Positions 1-8,146 are shown, counted from the stretch's first letter. The stretch: 11,778 bases of DNA from Oscillospiraceae bacterium (GCA_009786735.1 WQRM01000035.1:1-11778), one strand, 5' to 3'. A program made the numbers and translations. The notes: generated from the sequence alone by a model not told the origin.

Positions 1-1047
1 TCAAGCGGGGTGGACAGCAGCTATATCGTCGCCACGTCCAACGTGCAAAAGACCTTCACCGTGGGCTTCGACACCGGCAGCCACTACAACGAAACCACCT
101 ATGCCAAAGCGCTTTCGGACGAGCTGGGCATTGAGCACCACAGCAAGCTGATCTCGGCAGACGAATACTTCGCCGCGCTGCCGGGGATTCAATACCACAC
201 CGACGAACCCTTGGCCGACCCCGCCGTGATGGCGCTGCACTTTGTGAGTGTTGTGGCGCGCGAGCATGTGCGCTGCGTGTTTTCGGGCGAAGGACCCGAC
301 GAGTTTTTCGGCGGCTACCACATCTATCGAGAGCCGATTTCGCTGCGGCATCTCACCCACTTGCCCAAGCCATTGCGCAAGTGCTTGGCGTGGCTGGCGC
401 GCAATCTGTTGCCGGTTGGCATGAAGGGGCGCGACTTCTTCATTCGCGGCGGCATGACGGTGGAAGAACGCTTTGTGGGCAACGCGAAAATCTTCGATGA
501 CCACGAGCGGCGCAAGCTGCTGCTGCGCCCCACCGGCGCATCCTACACCGACGTGACCGCGCCTTACTTCGCCCGTGTGCAGCACCTGGATGACATCACC
601 AAAATGCAATACGTGGACATTAAGCTGTGGCTGGACGGCGACATCTTGCAGGGCGCGGACAAAGTGCCGATGTCGCATTCGCTTGAGGTGCGCACACCGC
701 TGCTGGACAAGGAAATCTTTGCGGTGGCGGCAAAAGTGCCCGCGAAATATCGCGTGAGCAAAACCGAAACGAAAATCGTGTTTCGGCGAGCCGCGCAGCG
801 CAAGCTGCCCGAAAGCGTGGCGCAAAAGCGCAAGCTGGGCTTCCCCGTGCCGATTCGCGTTTGGCTGCGGGAAGACAAATACGCCGCGATGGTGCAGGCG
901 GAGTTTGAAGGCGACACGGCGAGGCAATACTTCGACACCGCAGCACTGGTGAAGCTCATTGCGCAGCACCGCGCCGGCAAGTTCGATCACAGCCGCAAGA
1001 TTTGGACGGTGTATACGTTTCTGCTGTGGCATCGCGCATATTTTTAG
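1..1047 (+). CDS. asnB: Asparagine synthetase (glutamine-hydrolysing), C-terminal synthetase domain, 5'-truncated by window edge
   Basis: The frame is open from the first base, so the gene starts outside the window; 348 residues are visible against roughly 600 for whole AsnB. AsnB makes asparagine from aspartate, ATP and glutamine in the cytosol. The first residues, SSGVDSS, are the ATP-pyrophosphatase P-loop that opens the synthetase domain. SGEGPDEFFGGY (near residue 97), the DGDILQGADKVPMSHSLEVRTPLLD stretch summarised as DILQGADK...EVRTPLLD, and KRKLGFPVP follow in the order expected for the family. The N-terminal class II glutaminase domain is missing only because it lies upstream of the window. 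The P-loop has Ser where the textbook SGG motif has the first Gly, a variant I recall from other clostridial AsnB proteins. The gene converges on the GSIII end of the glutamate synthase operon and ends with TAG just before a hairpin terminator. Identity is secure; the true start cannot be seen. Confidence 0.95.
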   Translation, partial: SSGVDSSYIVATSNVQKTFTVGFDTGSHYNETTYAKALSDELGIEHHSKLISADEYFAALPGIQYHTDEPLADPAVMALHFVSVVAREHVRCVFSGEGPDEFFGGYHIYREPISLRHLTHLPKPLRKCLAWLARNLLPVGMKGRDFFIRGGMTVEERFVGNAKIFDDHERRKLLLRPTGASYTDVTAPYFARVQHLDDITKMQYVDIKLWLDGDILQGADKVPMSHSLEVRTPLLDKEIFAVAAKVPAKYRVSKTETKIVFRRAAQRKLPESVAQKRKLGFPVPIRVWLREDKYAAMVQAEFEGDTARQYFDTAALVKLIAQHRAGKFDHSRKIWTVYTFLLWHRAYF

Positions 1048-1054
1048 GCAAGCG

Positions 1055-1084
1055 AAATCCCCAAGCGTTGCGGCTTGGGGATTT
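1055..1084. terminator. Intrinsic terminator between convergent asnB and GSIII genes
   Basis: A perfect 12-bp inverted repeat, AAATCCCCAAGC (1055-1066) and GCTTGGGGATTT (1073-1084), encloses a 6-base loop. On the + strand it runs into a T-rich tract (1082-1096), as expected for an asnB terminator. The opposite side has only a weak T content, so its use by the GSIII operon is likely but less efficient. It fills most of the 50-bp gap between the two stop codons. Confidence 0.85.
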
Positions 1085-1097
1085 GTTGTTTGTTTTG

Positions 1098-3188
1098 CTA
1101 AACCACACTGTTGAGGATTTGCGCATACGTGGGGAACGCCCAGTATTTGTTGGCAACAAGGGTTTCCAACTCGTCAACGACCAACCGAAGCTCGGTCATC
1201 GCGGCAAAGAGTTTGTCGCGGCTGAATCGCGCTTGCTCAAGGGCTCCGCGCTCTTGACCCGCTTGCAGCAGGGTATCCTCCAACGCGTTGAGCTTTTTCA
1301 GCATCAGCGAAGATGAGTTTGCAATCTTTTTGAGGAAATACTCCTCCAAGCCTTTGTCCACGCCGCCGCAGTCCATTTTGCGCCGCACCAAACATGCCAG
1401 CTCATTTTGATAGCTGATGCAAGCGGGAACGATCTCGCCTTTCACCATGTCTACCATCGTCAGTGCTTCGATGTGCAAGGTTTTGGCGTAGTTCTCCAGC
1501 AAGATTTCGTAGCGTGCGTGCAGCTCGGACTCGGTGAGCACATGGTGCTTGGTGAAGAGTTCCACGCTTGCGGGCGATACGAGTGTCGGCAATGCCTCCA
1601 CCGTGGTGCGCAGGTTGGAAAGCCCGCGCGCGTGCGCTTCGGTGACCCATTCGTCGGCATAGTTGTTGCCGTTGAAGATGATGCGCTTGTGCGCTTTGAT
1701 GGTTTTTTTCACAAGCTTCGCAAGCGCTTTAGTGAAGTCTTCGCTGCCCTCTAGGCTGTCGGCAAACTGCCGCAGCACTTCGGCCACCATGGTGTTGAGC
1801 ACGAAGTTCGGGCCTGCCACCGAAAACGTTGAGCCAAGCATGCGGAACTCAAACTTGTTGCCGGTGAAAGCGAATGGCGACGTGCGGTTGCGGTCGGTGG
1901 TGTCCTGCGGGAAGTGTGGCAGCACGGTTACGCCGATTTCCATCGACTGCTGTTGCTGCGGGCAATAGGCCTTGCCGGACTCAAGGGCATCGAGAATGGC
2001 GGTGAGTTCGTCACCCAGGAACATCGAAATGATGGCGGGCGGGGCTTCGTTAGCACCCAAGCGATGGTCGTTGCCCGCGCTTGCGGCCGACACCCGCAGC
2101 AGGTCTTGATAATCGTCCACGGCTTTGATCACCGCAACGAGGAACAGCAAAAACTGCGCGTTTTCGTGCGGGGTTTTGCCGGGGTTGAGCAAGTTGATGC
2201 CGGTGTCTGTGCTAACGGACCAGTTGTTGTGTTTGCCGCTGCCATTGACGCCTGCAAAGGGCTTTTCGTGCAACAGGCAGGCCAAACCATGGCGGTCGGC
2301 AACAACTTTCATCAGTTCCATCGTCAGCTGGTTATGGTCGGTAGCGATGCTCGTGGTGGTATAGATTGGCGCAAGCTCGTGCTGCGCGGGAGCAACTTCG
2401 TTGTGCTTGGTTTTGGCGCAAACGCCCAGCTTCCACAGCTCTTCGTCCAGGTCTTTCATGAAAGCACTCACCCGGGGCTTGAGTGTGCCAAAATAGTGGT
2501 CGTCAAGGTCTTGCCCTTTGGGCGGACGAGCGCCGAAGAGCGTTCTGCCGGTGTTGATGAGGTCGGGACGCTTGAGGAATGTTTCTTTGTCGATGAGGAA
2601 ATATTCCTGCTCGGGCCCAACTTCAGACACCACGCGCGTTGCGGTGGTGTTGCCGAACAGCCGCAGAACGCGCAGGGCTTGTGTCTCCAGGGCTTGCATG
2701 GAGCGCAGCAGGGGCGTTTTTTTGTCAAGGGCTTCGCCGTTGTAGCCACAAAAGGCGGTGGGAATGCACAGCGTGCCGTCTTTGATGAAGGCGTAGGAGG
2801 TGGTGTCCCACACGGTGTAGCCGCGGGCTTCAAAGGTGCAGCGCAGCCCGCCGGAGGGGAAGCTTGATGCATCGGGTTCGCCGCACACGAGCGCTTTGCC
2901 CGAAAATTCCATGATGATTTTGCCATCGCCATTGGGGGAGATGAAGCTGTCATGTTTTTCGGCGGTAGTGCCTGTCATGGGCTGAAACCAGTGCGTGAAG
3001 TGCGAGGCACCTCTGGCAACCGCCCAGTCTTTCATGGCGCTTGCCACCACGTTCGCCACTTCGCGGTCCAGGTGCGTGCCGCCGGAGATGGTGCGCCGCA
3101 GCGCCTTGTAGGTGTCTTTGGGCAGGTGTTCGCGCATGGCTTCGTCATTGAATACCATTGAGCCGAATAATTCGGGAATCTGTTTCAT
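1098..3188 (-). CDS. glnN: Glutamine synthetase type III (GSIII, GlnN)
   Basis: A 696-residue GSIII makes glutamine from glutamate, ammonium and ATP. The length matches GSIII (about 700 residues, dodecameric) and is far above GSI or GSII. Family signatures are visible: [15 protein letters not shown] near residue 65, the acidic [11 protein letters not shown] metal-site segment, [29 protein letters not shown], and [17 protein letters not shown] chose the ATG at 3188 over an in-frame GTG at 3197, because that GTG lies inside the AAAGGTG ribosome binding site that serves the ATG. It is the last gene of the glutamate synthase operon, 39 bp after the GXGXG subunit with no terminator or clear promoter between, so it should be co-transcribed and come under the ANTAR leader at 8087-8140. 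A second, unrelated-type synthetase (GSI) lies upstream at 8763-10082. Confidence 0.96.
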   Translation of the reverse strand: MKQIPELFGSMVFNDEAMREHLPKDTYKALRRTISGGTHLDREVANVVASAMKDWAVARGASHFTHWFQPMTGTTAEKHDSFISPNGDGKIIMEFSGKALVCGEPDASSFPSGGLRCTFEARGYTVWDTTSYAFIKDGTLCIPTAFCGYNGEALDKKTPLLRSMQALETQALRVLRLFGNTTATRVVSEVGPEQEYFLIDKETFLKRPDLINTGRTLFGARPPKGQDLDDHYFGTLKPRVSAFMKDLDEELWKLGVCAKTKHNEVAPAQHELAPIYTTTSIATDHNQLTMELMKVVADRHGLACLLHEKPFAGVNGSGKHNNWSVSTDTGINLLNPGKTPHENAQFLLFLVAVIKAVDDYQDLLRVSAASAGNDHRLGANEAPPAIISMFLGDELTAILDALESGKAYCPQQQQSMEIGVTVLPHFPQDTTDRNRTSPFAFTGNKFEFRMLGSTFSVAGPNFVLNTMVAEVLRQFADSLEGSEDFTKALAKLVKKTIKAHKRIIFNGNNYADEWVTEAHARGLSNLRTTVEALPTLVSPASVELFTKHHVLTESELHARYEILLENYAKTLHIEALTMVDMVKGEIVPACISYQNELACLVRRKMDCGGVDKGLEEYFLKKIANSSSLMLKKLNALEDTLLQAGQERGALEQARFSRDKLFAAMTELRLVVDELETLVANKYWAFPTYAQILNSVV

Positions 3189-3194
3189 GTCAAT

Positions 3195-3202
3195 CACCTT
3201 TC
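3195..3202 (-). promoter_or_regulatory. Ribosome binding site that fixes the glnN start
   Basis: GAAAGGTG lies 6 bases before the ATG at 3188. The alternative GTG start at 3197 falls inside this site, which argues for the shorter protein. Confidence 0.75.
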
Positions 3203-3227
3203 GGAATGTATTACTTTATCAAGTCGC

Positions 3228-3872
3228 TTAGTTCGCGACATAAAGTTGATGGTAGGGGTTCGTTGCGTTGGGGCAAAGCACATAAAATTGGCTTTGCAGC
3301 AGCTCGTTTGCGTCAAACGAAAAATGCTGTGCAAACTGCGTAACATACGCCGCGATTTCTTGCAGGTCTTCGGGCGTGGCTGCATGTTGGCTCACCTGTG
3401 CGGGCAGATGCTCAAGTGGCTGCTGTGCACGAATGAAAATCTTGCCGCCGTGCATGCCTGTGCCGGTGAAGTTGCCCGCTGGGCTGTCGGCGCAGTCCAT
3501 GCTCAACACAACGATTAAACCGCCGGCCATGTATTCGCCCAAAAAGCTGCCCGCGCCACCGCCGATGACCAACACCGGCTTTTGGCTTTCGTATTCCTTC
3601 ATGTGGATGCCTGCGCGATAACCCGCGCTTCCGCGCACGTAGATCTCGCCGCCACGCATGGCATAGCCGAGGGCATCGCCTGCGCTGCCGTGCACGATGA
3701 TGGTGCCGTGGTTCATGGTGTCGCCCACGGCATCTTGCACATTGCCCTGCACGGTGATTTCGCCGCCGTCCAGATACGCGCCCATGGCGTTGCCGGGTGT
3801 GCCGCTCAGGTGCAGTGTTTCGCCGGTTTTGAGACCCGCGCCCAAAAAGCGCTCGCCGCAACAAGTGGTCAT
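3228..3872 (-). CDS. Glutamate synthase GXGXG-domain subunit (GltB C-terminal domain as a separate protein)
   Basis: This 214-residue protein corresponds to the last domain of the large glutamate synthase subunit. It is a right-handed beta-helix made of repeated G-x-x-x-G units. The repeats are clear: GTPGNAMGAYLDGG, GNVQDAVGDTMNHG, GSAGDALGYAMRGG and GSAGYRAGIHM, followed by VLVIGGGAGSFLGEYMAGG and GNFTGTGMHGGKIFIR. In whole GltB this domain is structural, helping to position the amidotransferase and FMN domains; it has no known catalytic residues. The ATG at 3872 overlaps the TGA of the preceding FAD oxidoreductase gene by 4 bases (ATGA), and GGGAGGTGA sits 6 bases upstream, so translation is probably coupled. 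Similar domains occur in formylmethanofuran dehydrogenase subunit C, but the neighbouring amidotransferase and FMN genes make the glutamate synthase assignment firm. Confidence 0.93.
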   Translation of the reverse strand: MTTCCGERFLGAGLKTGETLHLSGTPGNAMGAYLDGGEITVQGNVQDAVGDTMNHGTIIVHGSAGDALGYAMRGGEIYVRGSAGYRAGIHMKEYESQKPVLVIGGGAGSFLGEYMAGGLIVVLSMDCADSPAGNFTGTGMHGGKIFIRAQQPLEHLPAQVSQHAATPEDLQEIAAYVTQFAQHFSFDANELLQSQFYVLCPNATNPYHQLYVAN

Positions 3873-5041
3873 GTTGGTTCACCTCCCAGCGTTTTCTGTC
3901 GGTGTTCCCGGGTGAAGGCCATCAGCCCCGGTGTTTCGCAAATTAGCGCAAAGTCAATGCTGTCCAGCGGCGTTTGCTCGCGGATGAGGCTGGTGTAGAT
4001 GCCCGCTTTGTCCACATCGCCGATGAGCATGAAGCCGTTGAGGCGGTTGCCGCTGTGGAACAATTTCTTGCCCGGTGCGGTGTAGACTTCGCCGGTGTAG
4101 TTGCCCGCGGTGACGATGTGCAGGCCGAAAAAGCCCACGGCGTTCATGGGAATCGCCTTGCCAAAGCTTGCGTTGCCGCCTGCCATGTTGATGCCCGCGC
4201 ACTCGCCTTGCAAGAAGGCATTGGGCAACAACGCCATAACTTTGCTTTGCCCGCTGGCGATGTCGATGGTCTGCGTGCAGTCGCCCGCGGCGTAGATGTT
4301 CGCCGCCGTGGTTTCGCTTTTGTCGTTGACAACGATGCCCTGCTCAATTTGCGCGATGCCTTGCAGCAACGCGGTGTTCGGTCGCTGCCCCACAGCAAGC
4401 ACCACGATGTCATATTCATTTGAAGGTTGCGCCGGTTGCCCCAGCGCAAACGCCACGCCGTGGCTTTCCAGATGCGCTTGCACTTGCGCGGCGCTTTCCG
4501 CATCCAAAATGGCGGGCAGAATTTGCGGCGCGAGGTCGGCTACCGTGACCTGCTCGACACGTTTGAGAATGCCCTCCGCGCATTTAAGCCCCACCAGCCC
4601 CGCGCCAATAATCAGCACACGTTTGCTTGGGTCAAGGGCGGCTTCAAGGGCAAGTGCGTCGTCTAGGGTGGTGAAGGTGAAGCGGTTCGGCACGCTATCG
4701 AGGCCTTCAATCGGCGGCACAACTGGCGACGCGCCTGTGCCCACCAGCAGCTTGTCGTAGGCAAGGGTGCTGCCGTCGGCTAACGTGACTTGCCCGGCGC
4801 TCACCTGTGTGACCTCGCCGTGCAGCAGCGCGCAATTGTGCGCGGCATAAAAATCGTCCGGGCGGTATTTCATGCTGTCACGCGTGGTTTTGCCCTGCAG
4901 CAGATAGGAAATGAGCGGGCGCGAGTAGGTGTGGTGCGGCTCGTGGGTGACGATGGTGATGTCGCCGTGCGGGTCAACCTGGCGAATGCCCTGCACCGCG
5001 CCGATGCCCGCCGCTGAATTGCCGATGATGACATACTTCAT
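3869..5041 (-). CDS. FAD/NAD(P)-dependent pyridine nucleotide-disulfide-type oxidoreductase, probable electron-input subunit of glutamate synthase
   Basis: This is a 390-residue two-dinucleotide-fold flavoprotein. The N-terminal FAD fold starts IIGNSAAGIGAVQGIR (residues 5-20). A second Rossmann motif for NAD(P)H, RVLIIGAGLVGLKCAEG, begins at residue 141. YDKLLVGTGASP (95-106) and NIYAAGDC (249-256) are the usual flavin-contact motifs of the family that includes rubredoxin reductase and the N-terminus of nitrite reductase NirB. No CxxxxC redox disulfide is seen. I infer that it oxidises NAD(P)H and passes electrons through the adjacent ferredoxin to the FMN/Fe-S core, the role of GltD in ordinary bacterial glutamate synthase. 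It is not GltD itself, which carries its own Fe-S domain. I set the start at the ATG at 5041, since the frame upstream only overlaps the ferredoxin gene. That ATG overlaps the ferredoxin TGA by 4 bases. The physiological donor and acceptor are inferred from context. Confidence 0.9.
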   Translation of the reverse strand: MKYVIIGNSAAGIGAVQGIRQVDPHGDITIVTHEPHHTYSRPLISYLLQGKTTRDSMKYRPDDFYAAHNCALLHGEVTQVSAGQVTLADGSTLAYDKLLVGTGASPVVPPIEGLDSVPNRFTFTTLDDALALEAALDPSKRVLIIGAGLVGLKCAEGILKRVEQVTVADLAPQILPAILDAESAAQVQAHLESHGVAFALGQPAQPSNEYDIVVLAVGQRPNTALLQGIAQIEQGIVVNDKSETTAANIYAAGDCTQTIDIASGQSKVMALLPNAFLQGECAGINMAGGNASFGKAIPMNAVGFFGLHIVTAGNYTGEVYTAPGKKLFHSGNRLNGFMLIGDVDKAGIYTSLIREQTPLDSIDFALICETPGLMAFTREHRQKTLGGEPT

Positions 5042-5478
5042 CGCGCAGCCCCCCTTTCCTCGAATACGATCGCACCGTTGGGGCAGCCGCGCACGCAAGC
5101 CGGTGTGCCCGCGCTGCTTTGCACGCACAGTTCGCACTTTTGCATCACGCCGTGCGCCGTGGAAGCCACTGCGCCAAAGGGACAAACCAGCACGCAGGTG
5201 CAACAGCCCACACAGCGGTCTTGGTCGATGGCGACCATGCCGTCGGTCACGGTCAATGCGCCGGTGATGCAGCTTTTCACGCACAGCGCGTCTTTGCAGT
5301 GGCGACACGACACCGCAAAGCTGATGCCGTCTTTCTCTTCAATGCGCATGCGCGGGTGGATTTTCATGCCTGCGAGTGCCCGTGCCATGTCGCGCTCGCC
5401 GGTGCCGGCGAAGGCACAATAGTATTCACACAAGCGACAGCCCAAGCACCATTGCTCGTTCACATAAATTTTCTTCAT
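5038..5478 (-). CDS. 4Fe-4S polyferredoxin (HycB/DmsB-like electron transfer subunit)
   Basis: A 146-residue iron-sulfur protein with four cysteine groups: C11/14/17/21, C58/61/66/70, C89/92/95/99 and C115/118/128/132. This spacing is that of the four-cluster electron-transfer subunits related to HycB and DmsB. An extra Cys (C93) lies inside the third group. There is no signal peptide, so it should be cytosolic. It sits between the FMN glutamate synthase gene (3 bp after that stop) and the FAD oxidoreductase gene (4-bp overlap), which fits a wire carrying electrons between the two flavoproteins. GGGGGAG lies 6 bases before the ATG. The Fe-S protein family is certain; its partner assignment rests on gene order. 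Confidence 0.92.
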   Translation of the reverse strand: MKKIYVNEQWCLGCRLCEYYCAFAGTGERDMARALAGMKIHPRMRIEEKDGISFAVSCRHCKDALCVKSCITGALTVTDGMVAIDQDRCVGCCTCVLVCPFGAVASTAHGVMQKCELCVQSSAGTPACVRGCPNGAIVFEERGAAR

Positions 5479-5481
5479 CAG

Positions 5482-6987
5482 CTACTCCCCCGCATGCCGG
5501 ATGCCCAGGATTTCCAGCTCTTTCTCGTTTAAGCCAATTCCGCGCAACATTGACCGGTTGCCCTTGAGGCTTTCGATGGAATTGATGCCCATGCCGCCCA
5601 TCATCTCTTTGATTTCGTGCCGCCAAGCGTTCATCAGGTTCACCAGACGGCGGTGCCCGATGTCGGGGTTCAGGCGGCGGGTGAGCTGTGGCTCTTGCGT
5701 GGCGATGCCCCAGTTGCACTTGCCCGCATGGCAGCTTCTGCACAGGTGGCAGCCCAGCGCCATCAGCGCCGAAGTGCCGATGTACACACAGTCCGCGCCC
5801 AGCGCCACGGCCTTGACGACATCTGCGCTGGAACGAATGCTGCCGCCGACGATGATGGATACGTTGTCGCGTATTCCTTCGTCGCGCAGGCGTTGGTCAA
5901 CGCTGGCGAGGGCAAGTTCAATGGGAATGCCCACGTTGTCGCGGATGCGCGTGGGTGTTGCGCCCGAGCCGCCGCGAAAGCCATCAATGGCGATGATATC
6001 TGCGCCGCTGCGGGCAATGCCGCTGGCGATGGCGGTGACGTTGTGCACGGCGGCGATTTTCACAATCACCGGCTTTTTGTGCCCGGTGACCGTCTTGAGC
6101 GAATACACCAGCTGGCGCAGGTCTTCAATGGAGTAGATGTCGTGGTGTGGTGCGGGCGAAATTGCGTCGCTGCCCTCGGGAATCATGCGCGTGCGGGAGA
6201 TGTCGCCCACGATTTTCGTGCCCGGCAGGTGTCCGCCGATGCCCGGTTTTGCGCCTTGCCCCATCTTGATTTCGATGGCGGCGCCGCTGTTGAGATACGC
6301 CGAGTGCACCCCAAAGCGCCCCGATGCCACCTGCACGATGGTGTTCGCGCCGTATTCGTAGAAGTCTTCGTGCAAACCACCTTCGCCGGTGTTGTAGAGA
6401 ATGCCCAGCTCCTGCGCGGCGCGGGCGAGGCTTTCGTGCGCGTTGTAGCTAATCGAGCCATAGCTCATCGCCGAGAACATCACCGGCATAGACAGTGAAA
6501 TCTGCGGCGGCAGGTTGTTGATCATGCGACCGTTTTCGTCGCGCTGGATGTCTCGCGGGCGCGCACCGAGCGACACCTTGGATTCCATGGGTTCGCGCAG
6601 TGGGTCGATGGATGGATTGGTCACCTGCGAAGCATTCAGCAGGATTTTCTCGAAGTATACGGGATACCGTTGCGGGCAGCCCATGCTCGACAACAGCACG
6701 CCGCCGGTGTCCGCTTGGCGATACAGCTCGTTGATGGTGCGGTTGGTCCAGTTGCTGTTGGGGCGATAGGTGTTGCCGCTTGGGATGATCTTCAGCGCGC
6801 GCGTGGGGCACAAGCTCACACAACGATGACAGTTCACGCACTTTGCGTCGTCGCACACCATTTTGTCGTGCTCGGACAGATATTCATGCACCTCGTTGGC
6901 GCATTGACGTTCACACACACGGCAGTTGATGCATCGGTCGCGGTTGCGCACCACTTCATGTTCAGGATATATCCAGTTAATTCCCAT
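5482..6987 (-). CDS. Glutamate synthase FMN/Fe-S core subunit (archaeal-type GltB2) with N-terminal ferredoxin domain
   Basis: This 501-residue protein is the catalytic heart of glutamate synthase: ammonia and 2-oxoglutarate are condensed and reduced to glutamate on FMN. The N-terminus holds two 4Fe-4S groups (C19/22/25/29 and C50/53/56/60). The FMN-binding TIM barrel follows, with KMGQGAKPGIGGHLPGTKI, GFRGGSGATPTRIRDNVGIP and IIVGGSIRSSADVVKAVALGAD summarised as GGSIRSS...ALGAD. Next is a cysteine cluster, CHLCRSCHAGKCNWGIATQ, in the place of the GltB 3Fe-4S site. The ATG at 6987 is preferred over an upstream TTG because GGAGG lies 6 bases before it. The gene overlaps the amidotransferase gene by 11 bases and precedes the ferredoxin gene by 3, so assembly as a complex is likely. 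Whole GltB subunits are about 1500 residues; here the amidotransferase and GXGXG domains are separate proteins. Confidence 0.95.
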   Translation of the reverse strand: MGINWIYPEHEVVRNRDRCINCRVCERQCANEVHEYLSEHDKMVCDDAKCVNCHRCVSLCPTRALKIIPSGNTYRPNSNWTNRTINELYRQADTGGVLLSSMGCPQRYPVYFEKILLNASQVTNPSIDPLREPMESKVSLGARPRDIQRDENGRMINNLPPQISLSMPVMFSAMSYGSISYNAHESLARAAQELGILYNTGEGGLHEDFYEYGANTIVQVASGRFGVHSAYLNSGAAIEIKMGQGAKPGIGGHLPGTKIVGDISRTRMIPEGSDAISPAPHHDIYSIEDLRQLVYSLKTVTGHKKPVIVKIAAVHNVTAIASGIARSGADIIAIDGFRGGSGATPTRIRDNVGIPIELALASVDQRLRDEGIRDNVSIIVGGSIRSSADVVKAVALGADCVYIGTSALMALGCHLCRSCHAGKCNWGIATQEPQLTRRLNPDIGHRRLVNLMNAWRHEIKEMMGGMGINSIESLKGNRSMLRGIGLNEKELEILGIRHAGE

Positions 6988-8065
6988 GTTCAACCTCCAC
7001 AATCACGGGCTCGCCGCCCTTGGGCGCCCACACGCTTTCCAGTTGCGGCGCAATCACGCGGATGGCCGCTTCTTCGCTGGCGATATAGGTCATGTTGCCT
7101 TGTTCGCCCACCACCATGCTGCGTAGCTTGAGCCGGTCGTTGAGCGCCATCAGCCCGCCCTCGTGACCCACGAGGATAGAGAACGGACCGGTAATCAGCT
7201 GCGGTGCGAACATCACACGCAGATATTCAAGGGTTTCGCGCTCGGCTTGCGGCATGCGTTGAATCGTTTGCCAAAAAGGTGCTGCAATCACCGAGGAAAT
7301 TTCCGGCAGCGTCAAGCCCTTCTTGCGGTGCAGATAATCGACGATGTAGGTGATGACCTCCGTGTCGGTCTGCAGGGTGCACTTGTAGCCATACATCTCG
7401 ATGGCGCGGCGGTTGGCGTCGTAGGACGAAATTTCGCCGTTGTGCACCACGGCGTAATCCAGCAGCGCAAAGGGGTGCGCGCCGCCCCACCAGCCCGGCG
7501 TGTTGGTTGGATAACGCCCATGGGCGGTGAAGCACCAGCCCTCATATTCCTCCAGCCGATAGAACCGCCCCACGTCTTCAGGAAAACCCACCGCCTTGAA
7601 CACGCCCATGTTTTTGCCGGACGAAAACACGTATGCGCCATCATACTGCGTGTTCACGCGGAACACACAGCGCGCCACAAACTCGCGTTCGTCCAGCTGG
7701 CTGTCGGTCAGTTTGCTGGGCAGCGGGGTGACGAAGTAGCGCCAAATATACGGCTCGTCGGTGATTTCTTTCATCTTGCGCGTGGGGATTTTCGACAGGT
7801 TGATGATGTCGAAATGGCGCTCGAAGAACGCCTCGCAGTCGCGACGCACTGCGGTGCTGTCGAAAAAAACATGCAAAGCATAGTAGTCTTTGTATTGCGG
7901 ATAAATGCCGTAGGCAGCAAAACCGCCGCCCAAGCCATTGGAGCGGTCGTGCATCACGGCGATGGACTTGATGATGTCCTCGCCGCAAAAACGGCGGCCG
8001 CTTTTATCAATCATGCCGGATATCGCGCAGCCGGATGGAATGCGCACTTGCCCTTCACGTAGCAT
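6977..8065 (-). CDS. Class II glutamine amidotransferase, glutaminase subunit of split glutamate synthase (GltB1-like)
   Basis: This 362-residue Ntn-hydrolase should release ammonia from glutamine for the FMN core subunit encoded next. Class II amidotransferase residues are visible: nucleophile Cys13 in IPSGCAISG, Arg184 in HGRYPTNTPGWWGG, Asn209-Gly210 in VVHNGEIS, and Asp234 in LQTDTEV. The Cys is preceded by 12 residues, so the protein probably needs removal of a short propeptide to expose the N-terminal nucleophile, as in GltB and PurF; cleavage itself is inferred. I chose the ATG at 8065 because AGGAGGT lies 7 bases upstream; an in-frame start 13 codons earlier falls within the terminator leader and is unlikely. 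It is the first gene of the operon, right behind the ANTAR-type leader, and its 3' end overlaps the next gene by 11 bases. Confidence 0.93.
   Translation of the reverse strand: MLREGQVRIPSGCAISGMIDKSGRRFCGEDIIKSIAVMHDRSNGLGGGFAAYGIYPQYKDYYALHVFFDSTAVRRDCEAFFERHFDIINLSKIPTRKMKEITDEPYIWRYFVTPLPSKLTDSQLDEREFVARCVFRVNTQYDGAYVFSSGKNMGVFKAVGFPEDVGRFYRLEEYEGWCFTAHGRYPTNTPGWWGGAHPFALLDYAVVHNGEISSYDANRRAIEMYGYKCTLQTDTEVITYIVDYLHRKKGLTLPEISSVIAAPFWQTIQRMPQAERETLEYLRVMFAPQLITGPFSILVGHEGGLMALNDRLKLRSMVVGEQGNMTYIASEEAAIRVIAPQLESVWAPKGGEPVIVEVEHGN
6994..6998 (-). promoter_or_regulatory. Ribosome binding site of the FMN core gene, inside the amidotransferase gene
   Basis: GGAGG is 6 bases before the ATG at 6987 and lies within the last codons of the amidotransferase gene. 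It rules against the upstream TTG as the start and makes translational coupling likely. Confidence 0.75.
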
Positions 8066-8072
8066 GGAAAAA

Positions 8073-8079
8073 ACCTCCT
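8073..8079 (-). promoter_or_regulatory. Ribosome binding site of the amidotransferase gene
   Basis: AGGAGGT, a full consensus site, lies 7 bases before the ATG at 8065. It settles the start codon and sits just after the leader terminator, so it is transcribed only on readthrough. Confidence 0.85.
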
Positions 8080-8086
8080 GAAATGC

Positions 8087-8121
8087 AAAAAAGACACCCA
8101 TCAACCACCCATAGCGGATGC
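8087..8121 (-). terminator. Leader terminator (attenuator) of the glutamate synthase operon
   Basis: GCATCC (8121-8116) can pair with GGGTGT (8099-8094), directly followed by C and six T (8092-8087). The 6-bp stem is weak, includes two G-U pairs, and has a long 16-base loop, so the fold is a hypothesis. Its 5' arm is the 5' arm of the second ANTAR-type hairpin, so the two structures exclude each other. That is the arrangement expected for antitermination. Confidence 0.55.
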
Positions 8122-8140
8122 TGATAAGCGCCTTTGCTTA
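8099..8140 (-). promoter_or_regulatory. ANTAR-type dual-hairpin antiterminator in the glutamate synthase operon leader
   Basis: Two hairpins lie four bases apart on the transcript. The first is TAAGC-AAAGGC-GCTTA (8140-8125), a perfect 5-bp stem with a six-base loop. The second is CATCCGCT-ATGGGT-GGTTGATG (8120-8099), eight positions with one C-U mismatch and two G-U pairs, again with a six-base loop. Both loops have A at position 1 and G at position 4. ANTAR proteins are known to bind exactly such paired hexaloop hairpins and so prevent formation of an overlapping terminator. An ANTAR regulator gene ends 54 bases upstream, and the terminator overlapping the second hairpin is listed separately. 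The first hairpin begins at about the predicted transcription start, so a start more than a base or two downstream would trim it. Confidence 0.75.
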
Positions 8141-8146
8141 GCCTAC

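Noticed and set aside
1..1032. Long open frame antisense to asnB
   Set aside because: Asparagine synthetase motifs are all on the + strand; the antisense frame has low-complexity His/Arg/Val-rich content and no recognisable domain. It is a by-product of GC-rich codon usage.
1914..2867. 317-codon open frame on the + strand opposite glnN
   Set aside because: It lies wholly within the GSIII gene, has no family motifs and no convincing ribosome binding site.
3223..3239. Small hairpin GTCGC-GAACTAA-GCGAC at the end of the GXGXG gene, before glnN
   Set aside because: It has no T tract, and its seven-base loop lacks the A1/G4 pattern, so it is neither a terminator nor an ANTAR element; perhaps a processing hairpin, but unsupported.
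5042..5308. N-terminal extension of the FAD oxidoreductase frame
   Set aside because: The extra codons lie out of frame inside the ferredoxin gene and encode an Arg-rich sequence; the Rossmann fold begins right at the ATG at 5041.
7163..8062. 299-codon open frame opposite the amidotransferase gene, and a similar one at 5617-6498 opposite the FMN core
   Set aside because: Both are antisense to genes with conserved catalytic motifs and show no domain of their own.
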